A DNA stretch of 64,000 nucleotides, from positions 13,001 to 77,000 of the forward strand of contig CAAFPE010000067.1 of the NCBI GenBank assembly GCA_900764755.1. The letters are read 5' to 3'. This document shows positions 51,602-61,044 of this stretch, in pieces; position 1 is the first letter of the stretch, and each line of letters begins with the position of its first letter. Position numbers and translations under genes: made by a program. The notes under the pieces are model-generated. The model saw nothing but the letters and a program-made list of their open reading frames with translations, did no database searches and had not been told where the DNA came from. This DNA is from an uncultured Oscillospiraceae bacterium (GTDB lineage Bacteria; Bacillota; Clostridia; Oscillospirales; Oscillospiraceae).

Positions 51602-52183
51602 ATGAAGCAGAAAAAGATATTATTCGGGCTCCTGCTGGCCTTTGTCCTGCTGTTGGGCGGGGCCTACGCCCTCTACACGCGGCTGGGACAGACCGTGCCG
51701 CCTGACCGGCTGGCCCCGGCGGAGCCAGCGGCTCCGGAGGGCGCTTCCGGCTCAGAGCCACAGCGGACGCCCGCCCCCGATTTCACCGTTTACGATGGGG
51801 ATAGGAATGAGGTCCATCTGTCCGACTACCTTGGCAAGCCGGTGGTACTGAACTTCTGGTCCAGCCGGTGCGGCCCCTGCCAGACTGAGATGCCGGATTT
51901 TCACGAAAAATATCTGGAGCTGGGCCAGGACGTCCACTTCCTGATGGTCAATGTGACGGACGGCTCCTGGGACACAGAAAAGAGCGCGTCGTCCTTCCTG
52001 GAGGAGCAGGGATATACCTTTCCGGCACTCTACGACACTGATTCCAGCGCCACCGAAGCCTATGGCGTATACACCCTGCCTGCCACCTACTTTATCGATG
52101 GAGAGGGGTATGTCTCAGCTTGGGCAGGATGGATGATCAACAGTGATACCTTGCAGCAGGGGATTGACATGATCCTGGAATAG
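51602..52183 (+). CDS. TlpA/ResA-like membrane-anchored thioredoxin
   Basis: A 193-residue protein. An N-terminal membrane anchor (residues about 6-26) and a Pro/Ala-rich linker precede a thioredoxin-fold domain with the redox motif SSRCGPCQTEMPDF near residue 95 and the cis-proline LPATYFIDGEG near residue 160. It reduces extracytoplasmic disulfides using electrons delivered by CcdA. It begins 9 nt after ccdA with GAGGAGG and ends the operon before a strong terminator. Confidence 0.92.
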   Translation: MKQKKILFGLLLAFVLLLGGAYALYTRLGQTVPPDRLAPAEPAAPEGASGSEPQRTPAPDFTVYDGDRNEVHLSDYLGKPVVLNFWSSRCGPCQTEMPDFHEKYLELGQDVHFLMVNVTDGSWDTEKSASSFLEEQGYTFPALYDTDSSATEAYGVYTLPATYFIDGEGYVSAWAGWMINSDTLQQGIDMILE

Positions 52184-52235
52184 CGCCGTCCGGGTCCACT
52201 TGAGGACGTGCAGGACAGATGTAAATTCCCTTTAC

Positions 52236-52275
52236 AAAAATTTGCCCACCGGAGCAGCCGGCGGGCAAATTTTTG
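52236..52275 (+). terminator. Terminator of the thiol-redox operon
   Basis: AAATTTGCCC-a-CCGG-agcag-CCGG-c-GGGCAAATTT then TT; the A run makes it bidirectional. Confidence 0.9.
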
Positions 52276-52349
52276 TGACCCTTGGGTGAAGTACATCAAG
52301 GTATTACAGCATTACATACGCTTGCTCTGGGCGGATTGAACGCTGAATG

Positions 52350-53096
52350 CTACCGGCAGGTATCCTGATATTCCGAAGGAGAGACCCCGGCTACCCGCTT
52401 GAAGGTGGCGGAAAAATAGGTGATGTCCTTATAGCCCACCTGCTCGGCGACCTCATAGATCTTGGCGCGGCAGTTCCGCAGCAGCTCCATAGCCTTATGG
52501 ATGCGGAAGCGGGTGAGGTAGTTGAGCAGGGTGTAATCAGTCTCCCGCTTGAAAATATGGCTCAGATGGCTCTCGCTGACGCCCAGGTGTTGGGCGATTG
52601 AGGCCACACTGATTCCGGGGTCGTTGTAGTGCGTGCCGATATAGTCCATGGCCTCCAAGACATAGCGGCTCTTGTCCCCTTTTTTAGGTGCAGGAAAGGA
52701 TGGGGTGGGGGCGGTGGACTCGGCGGTCATCCGCTGCTGGAGATTGCGAATGGCCTGCTCCAGATCTCCATCGTGGAAGGGCTTTAGGAGAAAATCCACC
52801 GCACCCAGCCTCAGGGCGCTCTGGGCGTAGGTGAAGCTGTCATAGGCGGTCAGAATGATCACATAGGCACGGTTGCCCTGCTCCCGGAGGCGGTGGAGCA
52901 GCTCGATACCGTCCATGCGGGGCATTTTCAGGTCTGTAATGATGAGGGAGGGGTGGAAGCGCTCCACTGCCTCCAGGGCCTCCTCGCCATTGGCGGCCTC
53001 CCCCACCACCATACAGTCCAGAGATGCCCAGTCCACCGTCAGGATGATCCCCTTACGGATGAGCTCCTCATCCTCTACTACCAGAACTTTCAGCAT
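52350..53096 (-). CDS. Response regulator with AraC-type DNA-binding domain
   Basis: A 248-residue YesN-type regulator. The receiver domain has the acidic pair VVEDEE, the phospho-accepting Asp in IITDLKMPRMDG near residue 55, and the conserved Lys in LLKPF. A short linker leads to two AraC helix-turn-helices (SVASIAQHLGVSESHLSHIFKRE and IYEVAEQVGYKDITYFSATFKR). ATG 53096 follows GAGGAGGAAG and overlaps the kinase gene end by 7 nt. It likely activates the divergent ABC transporter. Confidence 0.93.
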   Translation of the reverse strand: MLKVLVVEDEELIRKGIILTVDWASLDCMVVGEAANGEEALEAVERFHPSLIITDLKMPRMDGIELLHRLREQGNRAYVIILTAYDSFTYAQSALRLGAVDFLLKPFHDGDLEQAIRNLQQRMTAESTAPTPSFPAPKKGDKSRYVLEAMDYIGTHYNDPGISVASIAQHLGVSESHLSHIFKRETDYTLLNYLTRFRIHKAMELLRNCRAKIYEVAEQVGYKDITYFSATFKRVAGVSPSEYQDTCR

Positions 53097-54805
53097 ATTG
53101 CTTCCTCCTCGTTCTGAATGGGAAGGGCGGCGGTGACCACCGCGCCGCTCCCGTCCGGACGGCTGCACAGGTACAGGCCGAAGCGGTCCCCGTAGTGCTT
53201 GCGCAAAATGGTATCTACATTGTACAGGCCCAGGTGCCCTCGGGACAGCTCCCGGGCCCGGCTGGCGTAGGGTCCCACCAACTCCGGAGGGAGGCCCCGC
53301 CCGTTGTCGGTGACAGAGATGGACAGCACTCCCTGACACGGTTCTGCATGAACGGAGATGGAGCCGTGCTCCACTCCTTCCAGACCGTGGAGTATGGCGT
53401 TTTCCACGATCGGCTGAAGGATCATTTTGGGGACGGGGCAGTCCAGCAGCTCCGGCGGCACTTCCACGGAGAAGGTGAAGGCGCCGGAGAGGCGGATGCG
53501 CTGGATCTCCACATATCGCTGGAGGATCTCCAGTTCCCGGCTCAGAGGGACAAATTCCTCCGGTGAGACGCAGAACCGAAGAATATCCGCCAGATTGGTG
53601 GACATCACCGCTACCTGGGGGACGGAGTTGATCTTGCTGATCCACTTCATGGTGTCCAGGGTGTTGCACAGAAAATGGGGATTCAGCTGGGCCTGGAGCA
53701 TCCGGATCTGGGCCTCGTTGAGCTCCCGTTGGTTTTCCACCAGCTGCTCCTGATTTTTCTTCAGGGCGATGAGCATTCCGTTGAAGCGCTCGGCCAGCTG
53801 GCCCAACTCGTCATCCCGCTCGTGAGGAACGTAGACATCCAGGTTGTTGTGGACCACCTCGCCGATCGCCTGGTGGATCCGTTCGATAGGCAGGAACATC
53901 TGCCGGCTCAGGAGCAGGCTCATCAGAACAGAGACCAGGATACACAGCAGGAACAGGGACAGGCAGACCGTGTACAGTAGGTTCAGAGTATCCTGAGTGA
54001 GGGCCTGGGGCTGGCGGAGCACTGCGTACAGGCCGGAGGACGGGTGAGAAACGGCGGTGTAGGCAAATTCCTCCGTTCCGCTGTCCAGGGACTGTCCTTC
54101 CAGAAGGTGGGCGCGCAGGGTGTCCGACAGTGGGACAGCCTGGCCGGGCTGGGTGCAGTAGACTGGCCGCCAGTAGGCGGTGAGGAGCAGCAGATCGTTG
54201 CGGGGGCGGAGCGTACTGCGGAACAGGCGGTTCAGGTCCGACTGGTACAGGCCGACCACAAGGTAGCCCAGGGGCTCATGCTCCCGGCTCTGAAGCGGGA
54301 TGGCTCCCTGAAGCAGCGGAGTGCTGGAGGAGGCTGGGTCCTCCGGAGCGGAAAACACCAGGCCCTCCGCCCGGTCAGCGGCCGGCAGGAGCCCCCAGTT
54401 GGTGGAGAGCGGTTCGGAGCGGGGGATGCTTCGTGTGGAATAGAGACATACTCCCCGGGAGTTGTACAGGTCAAAGCGGGCCACGCTGCGGACCGGCTTG
54501 GTCACATCCAAGAAGCGGCTGTAAATCTCCGTTTCCTCCAGTTCCTCCGGCCAGGTAAGGGCCTGGGAGAGAATGGGATCCTGCTGAACGGACAGGGCGG
54601 TCTGAGTGCATTGCTGACAGAGCTGTTCCAGGGCGGCGGATACACTGTCCAGCTGTTCCTCCGCCTCCTTCCGGGCTGTGTCCTCCAGACGTACCCTCAG
54701 GATCTGGAGTAGCATTCCGGAGCAGAGGATCAGGGGCAGGAGGGAGGCGGCCAGAAAGGCGGCAAAGAGGCGGTTGCGGAAGGAGCGGTCAAAGAAATGC
54801 TTCAC
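53090..54805 (-). CDS. Sensor histidine kinase, YesM type
   Basis: A 571-residue kinase: an N-terminal membrane helix (about 15-35), a large extracytoplasmic sensor region, a second helix (about 280-305), a HAMP domain, the phospho-histidine motif MLQAQLNPHFLCNTLDTMKW near residue 375, and a HATPase with LQPIVENAILHGLEG and TDNGRGL. It partners with the overlapping response regulator. Its start overlaps the binding-protein gene by 4 nt, a three-gene sensory unit in which the binding protein may present ligand. Confidence 0.93.
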   Translation of the reverse strand: MKHFFDRSFRNRLFAAFLAASLLPLILCSGMLLQILRVRLEDTARKEAEEQLDSVSAALEQLCQQCTQTALSVQQDPILSQALTWPEELEETEIYSRFLDVTKPVRSVARFDLYNSRGVCLYSTRSIPRSEPLSTNWGLLPAADRAEGLVFSAPEDPASSSTPLLQGAIPLQSREHEPLGYLVVGLYQSDLNRLFRSTLRPRNDLLLLTAYWRPVYCTQPGQAVPLSDTLRAHLLEGQSLDSGTEEFAYTAVSHPSSGLYAVLRQPQALTQDTLNLLYTVCLSLFLLCILVSVLMSLLLSRQMFLPIERIHQAIGEVVHNNLDVYVPHERDDELGQLAERFNGMLIALKKNQEQLVENQRELNEAQIRMLQAQLNPHFLCNTLDTMKWISKINSVPQVAVMSTNLADILRFCVSPEEFVPLSRELEILQRYVEIQRIRLSGAFTFSVEVPPELLDCPVPKMILQPIVENAILHGLEGVEHGSISVHAEPCQGVLSISVTDNGRGLPPELVGPYASRARELSRGHLGLYNVDTILRKHYGDRFGLYLCSRPDGSGAVVTAALPIQNEEEAIC

Positions 54806-55836
54806 GGCTGCCCCTCCTCCCCGCTGCCCAGGTAGAAGGCCCAGGTCATCAGAAGGGAGTCCCGATCCCGCCCCGCCTGCTCCGCGTTATAGTCCAGCAG
54901 AGACAGGTCGGACAGGTCGGGGAGACCGTCTGCGGCGGGGACATCAGCGCGGACGGAGCGGCGGTGCTGCCCGGCCAGAAGACACTGCACGTCATAGCAG
55001 GCGGTAAAGTCCAAAAAAGCCCGGGCGTTATCCGGATGGGGGGCGCCGCGCACCAGAGCGCTGCCGTCGGGGAGCAGGCTGGTGCCCTCCCGGGGGTAGA
55101 CCAGGGCGATGCTGTCTCCGGTGTCCACCCGCTTGAGAGCGGTCTCCTCCAGGGTGATCCCGGCCCAGCAGCTGCCCCCGGCCACGGCGGTGAGGACGTC
55201 GCCGGAGCCCGCCAGCTGACGGCCGTCCAGGGCATCAGCGAACCGGCGGATGGCGGTCTCCTTGCCGCCTTCCAGGGCATGGAGCATGGTTACAAGTCCG
55301 GTGAAGCTGGAGCCGGATACGCCGGGGTCAGCAAAGGCGATCCTGCCCCGCAGCTCCGGACGGAACAGGTCCTGCCAGCCGGTTAGCTGCTCCGGAGAGA
55401 GGAGGCGGGTGTTGTAGATGAGCACCACCGGCAGGGAGGAGAAGGGAGTCCACAGGCCGTCCTCCGACCGGTACTGGGGGAGTATATCCTCCTGTCCGGA
55501 GCAGAGGTAGGGCTCGAAGCAGTCCCGGCAGGCGGCCAGGCTGTCCACCCCGCCCCCGAACATCACATCGGCCTGGGGGTGCTCCCTCTCCTGGTCCAGG
55601 CGCTCCAGCAGTTCGCTGCTTCCGCCGGCGACCACGTCCACCCAGATCCCGGTGCGGGTCTCAAATTCCCGGATGATGGGCTGCCACACCTCCTCCTTGT
55701 GGGAGGTGTACACCACCAGACGGTCCTCCTCCGCCGGGGCGAAGGGGGGCGGGCCGCTCTGGGACCCGCCGGCGGAACAGCCGGACAGCAGAAGGGCTGC
55801 GGCGGTCAGGATCCCCGCCGCTGGAAACAGTTTCAT
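54802..55836 (-). CDS. Extracellular solute-binding lipoprotein, sensory-unit component
   Basis: A 344-residue iron/AfuA-type (family 1/6) binding protein. The lipobox is LLSGCSAG with Cys about 20. RLVVYTSHKEEVWQPIIREFETRTGI is the typical first strand-helix, with LPVVLIYNTRLLSPEQ and IAFADPGVSGSSFTGL in the binding cleft. It lacks its own permease and ATPase and overlaps the kinase gene, so it probably serves signal detection, as in known phosphoglycerate- or sugar-sensing three-component systems. The ligand is unknown. Confidence 0.87.
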   Translation of the reverse strand: MKLFPAAGILTAAALLLSGCSAGGSQSGPPPFAPAEEDRLVVYTSHKEEVWQPIIREFETRTGIWVDVVAGGSSELLERLDQEREHPQADVMFGGGVDSLAACRDCFEPYLCSGQEDILPQYRSEDGLWTPFSSLPVVLIYNTRLLSPEQLTGWQDLFRPELRGRIAFADPGVSGSSFTGLVTMLHALEGGKETAIRRFADALDGRQLAGSGDVLTAVAGGSCWAGITLEETALKRVDTGDSIALVYPREGTSLLPDGSALVRGAPHPDNARAFLDFTACYDVQCLLAGQHRRSVRADVPAADGLPDLSDLSLLDYNAEQAGRDRDSLLMTWAFYLGSGEEGQP

Positions 55837-56051
55837 AGGCGCGCCTCCCCACAGTGCATTGGGATTTTGCCCTATTATAGCACAGAATAGGGAGGGCTTT
55901 CATCTATTTCGACACAAAAAAGCAGTCAGAGACAAAAAAGCGCAGAATCGTCCCCTGTTTTTTTGCGCTGTGGTGGAATACAATAAAATTACCAACAGGA
56001 TACAGGAGAACCTGAAAGATTTTATGGAAAACGATGAAGGAGGAAATGAAC

Positions 56052-57434
56052 ATGAAACGCGCATTGTCTCTGCTCCTGGCCGCGTCCCTGTCTCTGTCTC
56101 TGGTTGCCTGTGGCGGCGGAGGCGGCGGCTCCACCGCGGGGAGCGCCGCCCCGGAGGGCTCCGGCAGCGCCTCTGGCGAAAGCCTGACCCCCACCCAGCA
56201 GATCATTCAGGAGGCCCAGGGCATGACCCTGGAGGAACTGGCCAAAAAGGCCATCGAGGAGTCCAACGGCAAGACCTTCTATGGCGTGGGCAACTCCAGC
56301 CGCGGCAAGAGTGCTCTGCCCCTATTCATTGAGTACCTGAAAACCATCGACCCCAGCTACAATATGGAGTTTGAGTGGCAGCAGCCCAAGAACAACAAGA
56401 TCTTCGACCAGCTCACCGCCGACTCCCTGAAGGACACCGGCACCTTTGCCATGACCCTGATCCAGGACGGCAATCAGATCGAGTCCAAGATGGTCCAGAC
56501 CGGCATCCTGGATACCTTCATTCCCAAGGAGTGGGCGGAGGCTAACGGGACCACTGCCGGGGAGTATGAGGGCTATCTGCCCCTCCAGACCCTGAATAAG
56601 GTGTTTATGTACAACAACACCGGCAGCAAGACCCATGACAACTGCTGGGACTTTGTGGCCGAGGGCGAGCACGGCCTGTTCATGGACATCGACTCTGAGA
56701 TCGTGGGCAAGAACTTCCTGTATATGCTCACCCGGGATGACTACTCCGCGTGGCTGAAGGAGGCCTTTGAGGCCCTGTCCGCCGAAGAGCAGGCCTACTT
56801 CCAGCCTACCATCGATGCCATGGCCTCTGAGGCTGAGAGCCTGGGCCTGGGCGAGAACGGCAAGTACGCCCTGGCCTGGATCAAGCTGTGGGTGGGCAGC
56901 TACAACGCCCAGACCGATGACGGCCCCATCTGCAACACCCTGGTGGACCAGTCCGCCACCGACCAGTTCGGCCTGCTGGTGTATTCCAAGCTGCGCAGTG
57001 TGGAGGAGTCCGCCTCCATCTCCAAGAACAACATCAACATCGCCGCCTATCAGGACGGCTACACCGGCATCGGCGGCTTTGGCTACTGCCACTATCTGTT
57101 CGTCACTGACAACAGCCCCCTGCCCTGGACTGCCTGCGCCTTCATCGCCTACATGACCTGCACTGCCGACGGCTTCTCCGCCTGGGGCAAGGACATCGGC
57201 GGCTACTCCTCCAACCCCGCTGTGGCGGCGGAGAACGAGGAGATCTTCCACCACAAGACCGGCGGCATGGCGGAGGATGGGACCACCGTGGAGTTCGCCG
57301 CGCTGAACGACGCCGGCTATGACTGGTGGACCACGGACGGCAAGCTGGTGCTGGAGGATCCGGAGTACTGCGCCTCGGTCGCCTTTACCGTGGGCAGCTG
57401 GATCGAGATGCTGGATAAGTACACGGCCAGCTGA
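56052..57434 (+). CDS. ABC transporter substrate-binding lipoprotein
   Basis: A 460-residue binding protein. The signal ends LSLVACGGGG (Cys about 19), and a Gly/Ser/Ala-rich linker precedes a TLEELAKKAIEESNGKTFYGVGNSSRGKSALP start. ATG 56052 has the best spacing to AAGGAGG; ATG codons at 56034 and 56046 are closer to or before it. Together with the fused permease and the ATPase downstream it forms a complete importer of the Fbp/Pot type. A hairpin after the gene may favour its mRNA. The substrate is unknown. Confidence 0.87.
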   Translation: MKRALSLLLAASLSLSLVACGGGGGGSTAGSAAPEGSGSASGESLTPTQQIIQEAQGMTLEELAKKAIEESNGKTFYGVGNSSRGKSALPLFIEYLKTIDPSYNMEFEWQQPKNNKIFDQLTADSLKDTGTFAMTLIQDGNQIESKMVQTGILDTFIPKEWAEANGTTAGEYEGYLPLQTLNKVFMYNNTGSKTHDNCWDFVAEGEHGLFMDIDSEIVGKNFLYMLTRDDYSAWLKEAFEALSAEEQAYFQPTIDAMASEAESLGLGENGKYALAWIKLWVGSYNAQTDDGPICNTLVDQSATDQFGLLVYSKLRSVEESASISKNNINIAAYQDGYTGIGGFGYCHYLFVTDNSPLPWTACAFIAYMTCTADGFSAWGKDIGGYSSNPAVAAENEEIFHHKTGGMAEDGTTVEFAALNDAGYDWWTTDGKLVLEDPEYCASVAFTVGSWIEMLDKYTAS

Positions 57435-57473
57435 TCGGACCCCGGGCGCTGCCGGCCCTGAGTGAAATCGGAA

Positions 57474-57513
57474 CAAGCGCCCTTGGAGCCAAGCGGGGGA
57501 CCGCCTCCAGGGG
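57474..57513 (+). promoter_or_regulatory. Intercistronic hairpin between binding-protein and permease genes
   Basis: AGCGCCC-tt-GGAG...CTCC-a-GGGGCGCT with no immediate T run; likely an mRNA processing or partial termination signal that raises binding-protein expression. Confidence 0.6.
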
Positions 57514-57544
57514 CGCTGCTCCATTTTAAGAAAAGGAGAACCTT

Positions 57545-59374
57545 ATGGATCAGACAACGACGCTCCGGGCCAGCCGGTCCGCGGTCCGGCGCAACAGGAT
57601 CAAAACCTTTTTCTCCAAGCCCCACAATGTGATCCTGCTGCTGATGGGCATTGTGCTCACCATCACCACTGTGGCACCTATTGTGGCCATCGTGGAGGAC
57701 ACCTTCAAGATCCACCCGGGCACCATCGACGCCTATCTGACCGGGCGGGTGGAGGGATATACCCTGATCAACTATATCGACCTGTTTACCAGCAGGCTGG
57801 CGGTGACCAACCTATGGACGCCGCTTTTGAACACTCTGCTGCTGGCGGTGGGGACCTGTGTGGTGTCCATCCTCTTCGGCGGCCTGTTCGCATTCCTGGT
57901 GACCCGGACGGATATGGCCTGGCGCAAATATCTCAGCGCCATCTTCATCTTCCCCTACATCATGCCCCAGTGGACCCTGGCCGTGGTGTGGCAGCACCTG
58001 TTCAACTCCAACGCCGTCACCGGGACGGCCAACGGACTTTTGGCCGCCACCCTGGGGATCCAGATGCCGGCGTGGTGGTGCCTGGGCCTGTTTCCCAGCG
58101 TGGTGGTGCTGGGCCTGCACTATGCCCCCTTCGCCTATATCCTCATCGGCGGTATTTTCCGGAACATGGACGCCAATCTGGAGGAGGCGGCCACCATCCT
58201 GGACACCCCAAAGTGGAAGATCATGTGCCGGGTGACCCTGCCCATGGTCAAGCCCGCCATCCTGTCCACCATCCTGCTGGTGTTCGGGAGCTCTATGGGC
58301 AGCTACCCCGTGCCCCACTACCTGAATCTGGTCACCCTGTCCACCAAGTATGTCTCCATGAACTCCAAGTATACCGGCGAGGCCAGTGTGCTGGCCATCA
58401 TTATGATGGTGTTCGGCGTGGCCATCATGCTGCTCAACCAGATGTCCCTGCGCAGCAGGAAGAACTACACCACTGTTACCGGCAAGTCGGGGCAGATCTC
58501 CAAAATCAGGCTGGGCCGGGTGGGGCGCTATCTCATCGCTCTAGTACTGGTGGTGGTGACCTTCTTCACCAGCATTTTTCCCATTGTCTCTTTCGCCTTT
58601 GAGACCTTCCTGCCCAACCCCGGCGATTACTCCTTTCTGTACACCGGCGATCCGGATAACCTGACCACCAAGTGGTGGGTGACCGACGAGAACATCACGG
58701 AGAACGGGATGTACGGACAGAAGGGCATCCTCCACAATGAGACGATTTGGAACGCCTTCAAGGGGACCATCCTGGTCTCAGTGTGCTGCGCCCTGCTGGC
58801 AGGCACCATTGGCACCATGATCGGCTACGCCGTGTCCAAGAACCGACGAAGTAAGTGGGCCAACTATGTCAACGCCATGGCCTTCCTCCCATATCTGATG
58901 CCCTCCATCGCGGTGGGCGTGGCCTTCTTCATCCTGTTTTCCAACCAGTACATCAACCTGTTCAACACCTATGCGCTGCTGATCATCGTGGGCACCATCA
59001 AGTACATCCCCTTCGCCAGCCGCAGCTCGCTGAACTCCATGCTCCAGCTGTCCGGAGAGATCGAGGAGTCCGCCATGATCCTGAATATCCCCTGGGTCAA
59101 GCGCATGACCCGCATCATCATCCCCATCCAGAAGTCGTCCATCATCAGCGGCTTCCTGCTGCCCTTTATGACCTGCCTGCGGGAGCTGTCCCTGTTTATG
59201 CTGTTGTGCACCCAGGGCTTTATCCTGTCCACCACCCTGGACTACTTCGACGAGATGGGCCTGTACGCCTTCTCCAGCGGCATCAACCTGATTCTGATCG
59301 TGACGATCCTGGTGTGCAACACCATCGTCAACAAGGTCACCGGGGCCAGTCTGGACAAAGGAATAGGAGGATAA
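57545..59374 (+). CDS. ABC transporter permease, two fused permease domains
   Basis: A 609-residue FbpB-like protein with about twelve helices in two homologous halves. Each half carries an EAA loop: EEAATILDTPKWKIMCRVTLPM near residue 215 and EESAMILNIPWVKRMTRIIIP near residue 510. The halves together form the translocation channel. An insert with soluble character (NPGDYSFLYTGDPDNLTTKWWVTDEN) lies near residue 360, between the first two helices of the second half. It follows GAAAAGGAG and is 4 nt from the ATPase gene. Confidence 0.93.
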   Translation: MDQTTTLRASRSAVRRNRIKTFFSKPHNVILLLMGIVLTITTVAPIVAIVEDTFKIHPGTIDAYLTGRVEGYTLINYIDLFTSRLAVTNLWTPLLNTLLLAVGTCVVSILFGGLFAFLVTRTDMAWRKYLSAIFIFPYIMPQWTLAVVWQHLFNSNAVTGTANGLLAATLGIQMPAWWCLGLFPSVVVLGLHYAPFAYILIGGIFRNMDANLEEAATILDTPKWKIMCRVTLPMVKPAILSTILLVFGSSMGSYPVPHYLNLVTLSTKYVSMNSKYTGEASVLAIIMMVFGVAIMLLNQMSLRSRKNYTTVTGKSGQISKIRLGRVGRYLIALVLVVVTFFTSIFPIVSFAFETFLPNPGDYSFLYTGDPDNLTTKWWVTDENITENGMYGQKGILHNETIWNAFKGTILVSVCCALLAGTIGTMIGYAVSKNRRSKWANYVNAMAFLPYLMPSIAVGVAFFILFSNQYINLFNTYALLIIVGTIKYIPFASRSSLNSMLQLSGEIEESAMILNIPWVKRMTRIIIPIQKSSIISGFLLPFMTCLRELSLFMLLCTQGFILSTTLDYFDEMGLYAFSSGINLILIVTILVCNTIVNKVTGASLDKGIGG

Positions 59375-59378
59375 TACT

Positions 59379-61013
59379 ATGCCTGAGATCAAATTAGAGC
59401 ACGTGACCAAGCGCTGGGGCAAGTTCTATGCTGTGGACGACCTGAGCATGGTCATTGCGGACAACGCCTTTGTCACCCTGCTGGGCCCCTCCGGCTGCGG
59501 AAAGACCACCACCCTGCGGATGATCGCCGGACTGGAGACACCAACCAGCGGCAGGATCACCATTGGGGACACTGTGGTGTTCGACAGCGAGGCGGGGATC
59601 AATATGCCGGCCAACAAGCGGAGAGTGGGCTTCCTGTTTCAGAACTACGCCCTCTGGCCCAATATGACGGTGTATGAGAACATCTCCTTCGGTCTGAGCA
59701 ATCTGAAGGAGGCCCAGCCCAAGGTGGACTTTGAGGCCAAAAACGCCGCCCGTCTGGCGGAGATCCTGAGCCGCCCGGCGGATGTGGTGAAGATTCTGGA
59801 GGAGTGCCGGGACAAGAAGGGCAGGCTGGACGAAAAAAAGGCCTGCATCAAGCTGATCGACGCCTTTACCATCTCCCAGTACACAGCAAAAAAGCTGCTG
59901 TCCTATCATGTGGAGGGCGGCAGGGACCTGTCCGGGGAGATCGCGGCCCTCCGGGACAAGGCGGAGAGCGCCCACAAGTCGGCCCGGGCGGGCGGCGGGG
60001 AACTCAATGAGCGCTTTGAGCTGGTGAAGGATGGCCGGGGGGTTACTGAGGTGCGCAAGCTGACCAAGGAGGAGATCGACCTCACCGTACGCCGGGTGTC
60101 CCGCATCGTCAAGATCGGGATGTTCATGGACCGCTATCCCGCGGAGTTGTCCGGCGGACAGCAGCAGCGTGTGGCCATCGCCCGCACCCTGGCTCCGGAA
60201 CCCTCGGTGCTGTTCATGGATGAGCCTCTGTCCAACCTGGACGCCAAGCTGCGCCTGGAGATGCGCTATGAGCTCCAGCGCCTCCATGTGGAGACCGGCT
60301 CCACCTTTGTCTACGTCACCCACGACCAGATGGAGGCCATGACCCTGGCCACCCAGATCTGTCTCATCGATAACGGTGTGCTCCAGCAGTACGACGCCCC
60401 GCTCACTGTCTATCACCAGCCGAAAAACCTGTTTGTGGCCGACTTTGTGGGCAACCCTGCCATCAACTTTGTAGAGGCCAGGGGAGAGCAGGGGGAGGAC
60501 GGCTGTGTGGCGCTGACCCTTCTGGGCGGCGCAAAGGCGCGCTTCCGCCCAAACCGGCCTCTGGACCTGAAGGCGTGGTTCCAGGAGCGGGACCAGAGGG
60601 CCCAGGAGCGGCTGGAGGAGCAGAAGCGGCGGGCCGCGGACCGCTCCTATGTGGAGAAGGGCAACAAGGACGAGACCTTCCGCTACCACATCGCCAGGGT
60701 GGCAGAGGAGGACGACTCCCTTCAGGAGGAGCCCGTCCTCACCGACGGGGACCTGGTGCTGGGCATCCGTCCGGAGTTTATCGACATCGTGGACTCCGGG
60801 GCTCTGGACGGGGAGATCTACGGCGCCATGCCTACCGGTATGGAGTCCACCGTCAAGGTACGGGTGGGTGACTTCCTTCTCACCGGCGTGGTGTTTGGCA
60901 GCACCCTGTTCACCATCGGGGCCAAGGTGCAGGTGGCGATCACAGGTCACAACATCATGCTGTTTGACCGCCGCAGCGGCATCTGCATCACCCAGGGCAG
61001 CCTGGAATTTTGA
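59379..61013 (+). CDS. ABC transporter ATP-binding protein with large internal insertion
   Basis: A 544-residue ATPase, well above the usual 350-380. Walker A GPSGCGKTT is near residue 37, and the signature ELSGGQQQRVAIA is near residue 255. That spacing of about 220 residues compares with about 95-100 in relatives. The added Lys/Glu-rich helical segment lies around residues 105-230. Walker B VLFMDEPLSNLD, the H-loop VTHDQMEAM and a C-terminal TOBE-like regulatory domain follow, the latter also with a charged insertion near residue 405. It energises the adjacent permease. Confidence 0.92.
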   Translation: MPEIKLEHVTKRWGKFYAVDDLSMVIADNAFVTLLGPSGCGKTTTLRMIAGLETPTSGRITIGDTVVFDSEAGINMPANKRRVGFLFQNYALWPNMTVYENISFGLSNLKEAQPKVDFEAKNAARLAEILSRPADVVKILEECRDKKGRLDEKKACIKLIDAFTISQYTAKKLLSYHVEGGRDLSGEIAALRDKAESAHKSARAGGGELNERFELVKDGRGVTEVRKLTKEEIDLTVRRVSRIVKIGMFMDRYPAELSGGQQQRVAIARTLAPEPSVLFMDEPLSNLDAKLRLEMRYELQRLHVETGSTFVYVTHDQMEAMTLATQICLIDNGVLQQYDAPLTVYHQPKNLFVADFVGNPAINFVEARGEQGEDGCVALTLLGGAKARFRPNRPLDLKAWFQERDQRAQERLEEQKRRAADRSYVEKGNKDETFRYHIARVAEEDDSLQEEPVLTDGDLVLGIRPEFIDIVDSGALDGEIYGAMPTGMESTVKVRVGDFLLTGVVFGSTLFTIGAKVQVAITGHNIMLFDRRSGICITQGSLEF

Positions 61014-61044
61014 AGCGATCAGAAGAAAACCGGCTGGGTTCCGG

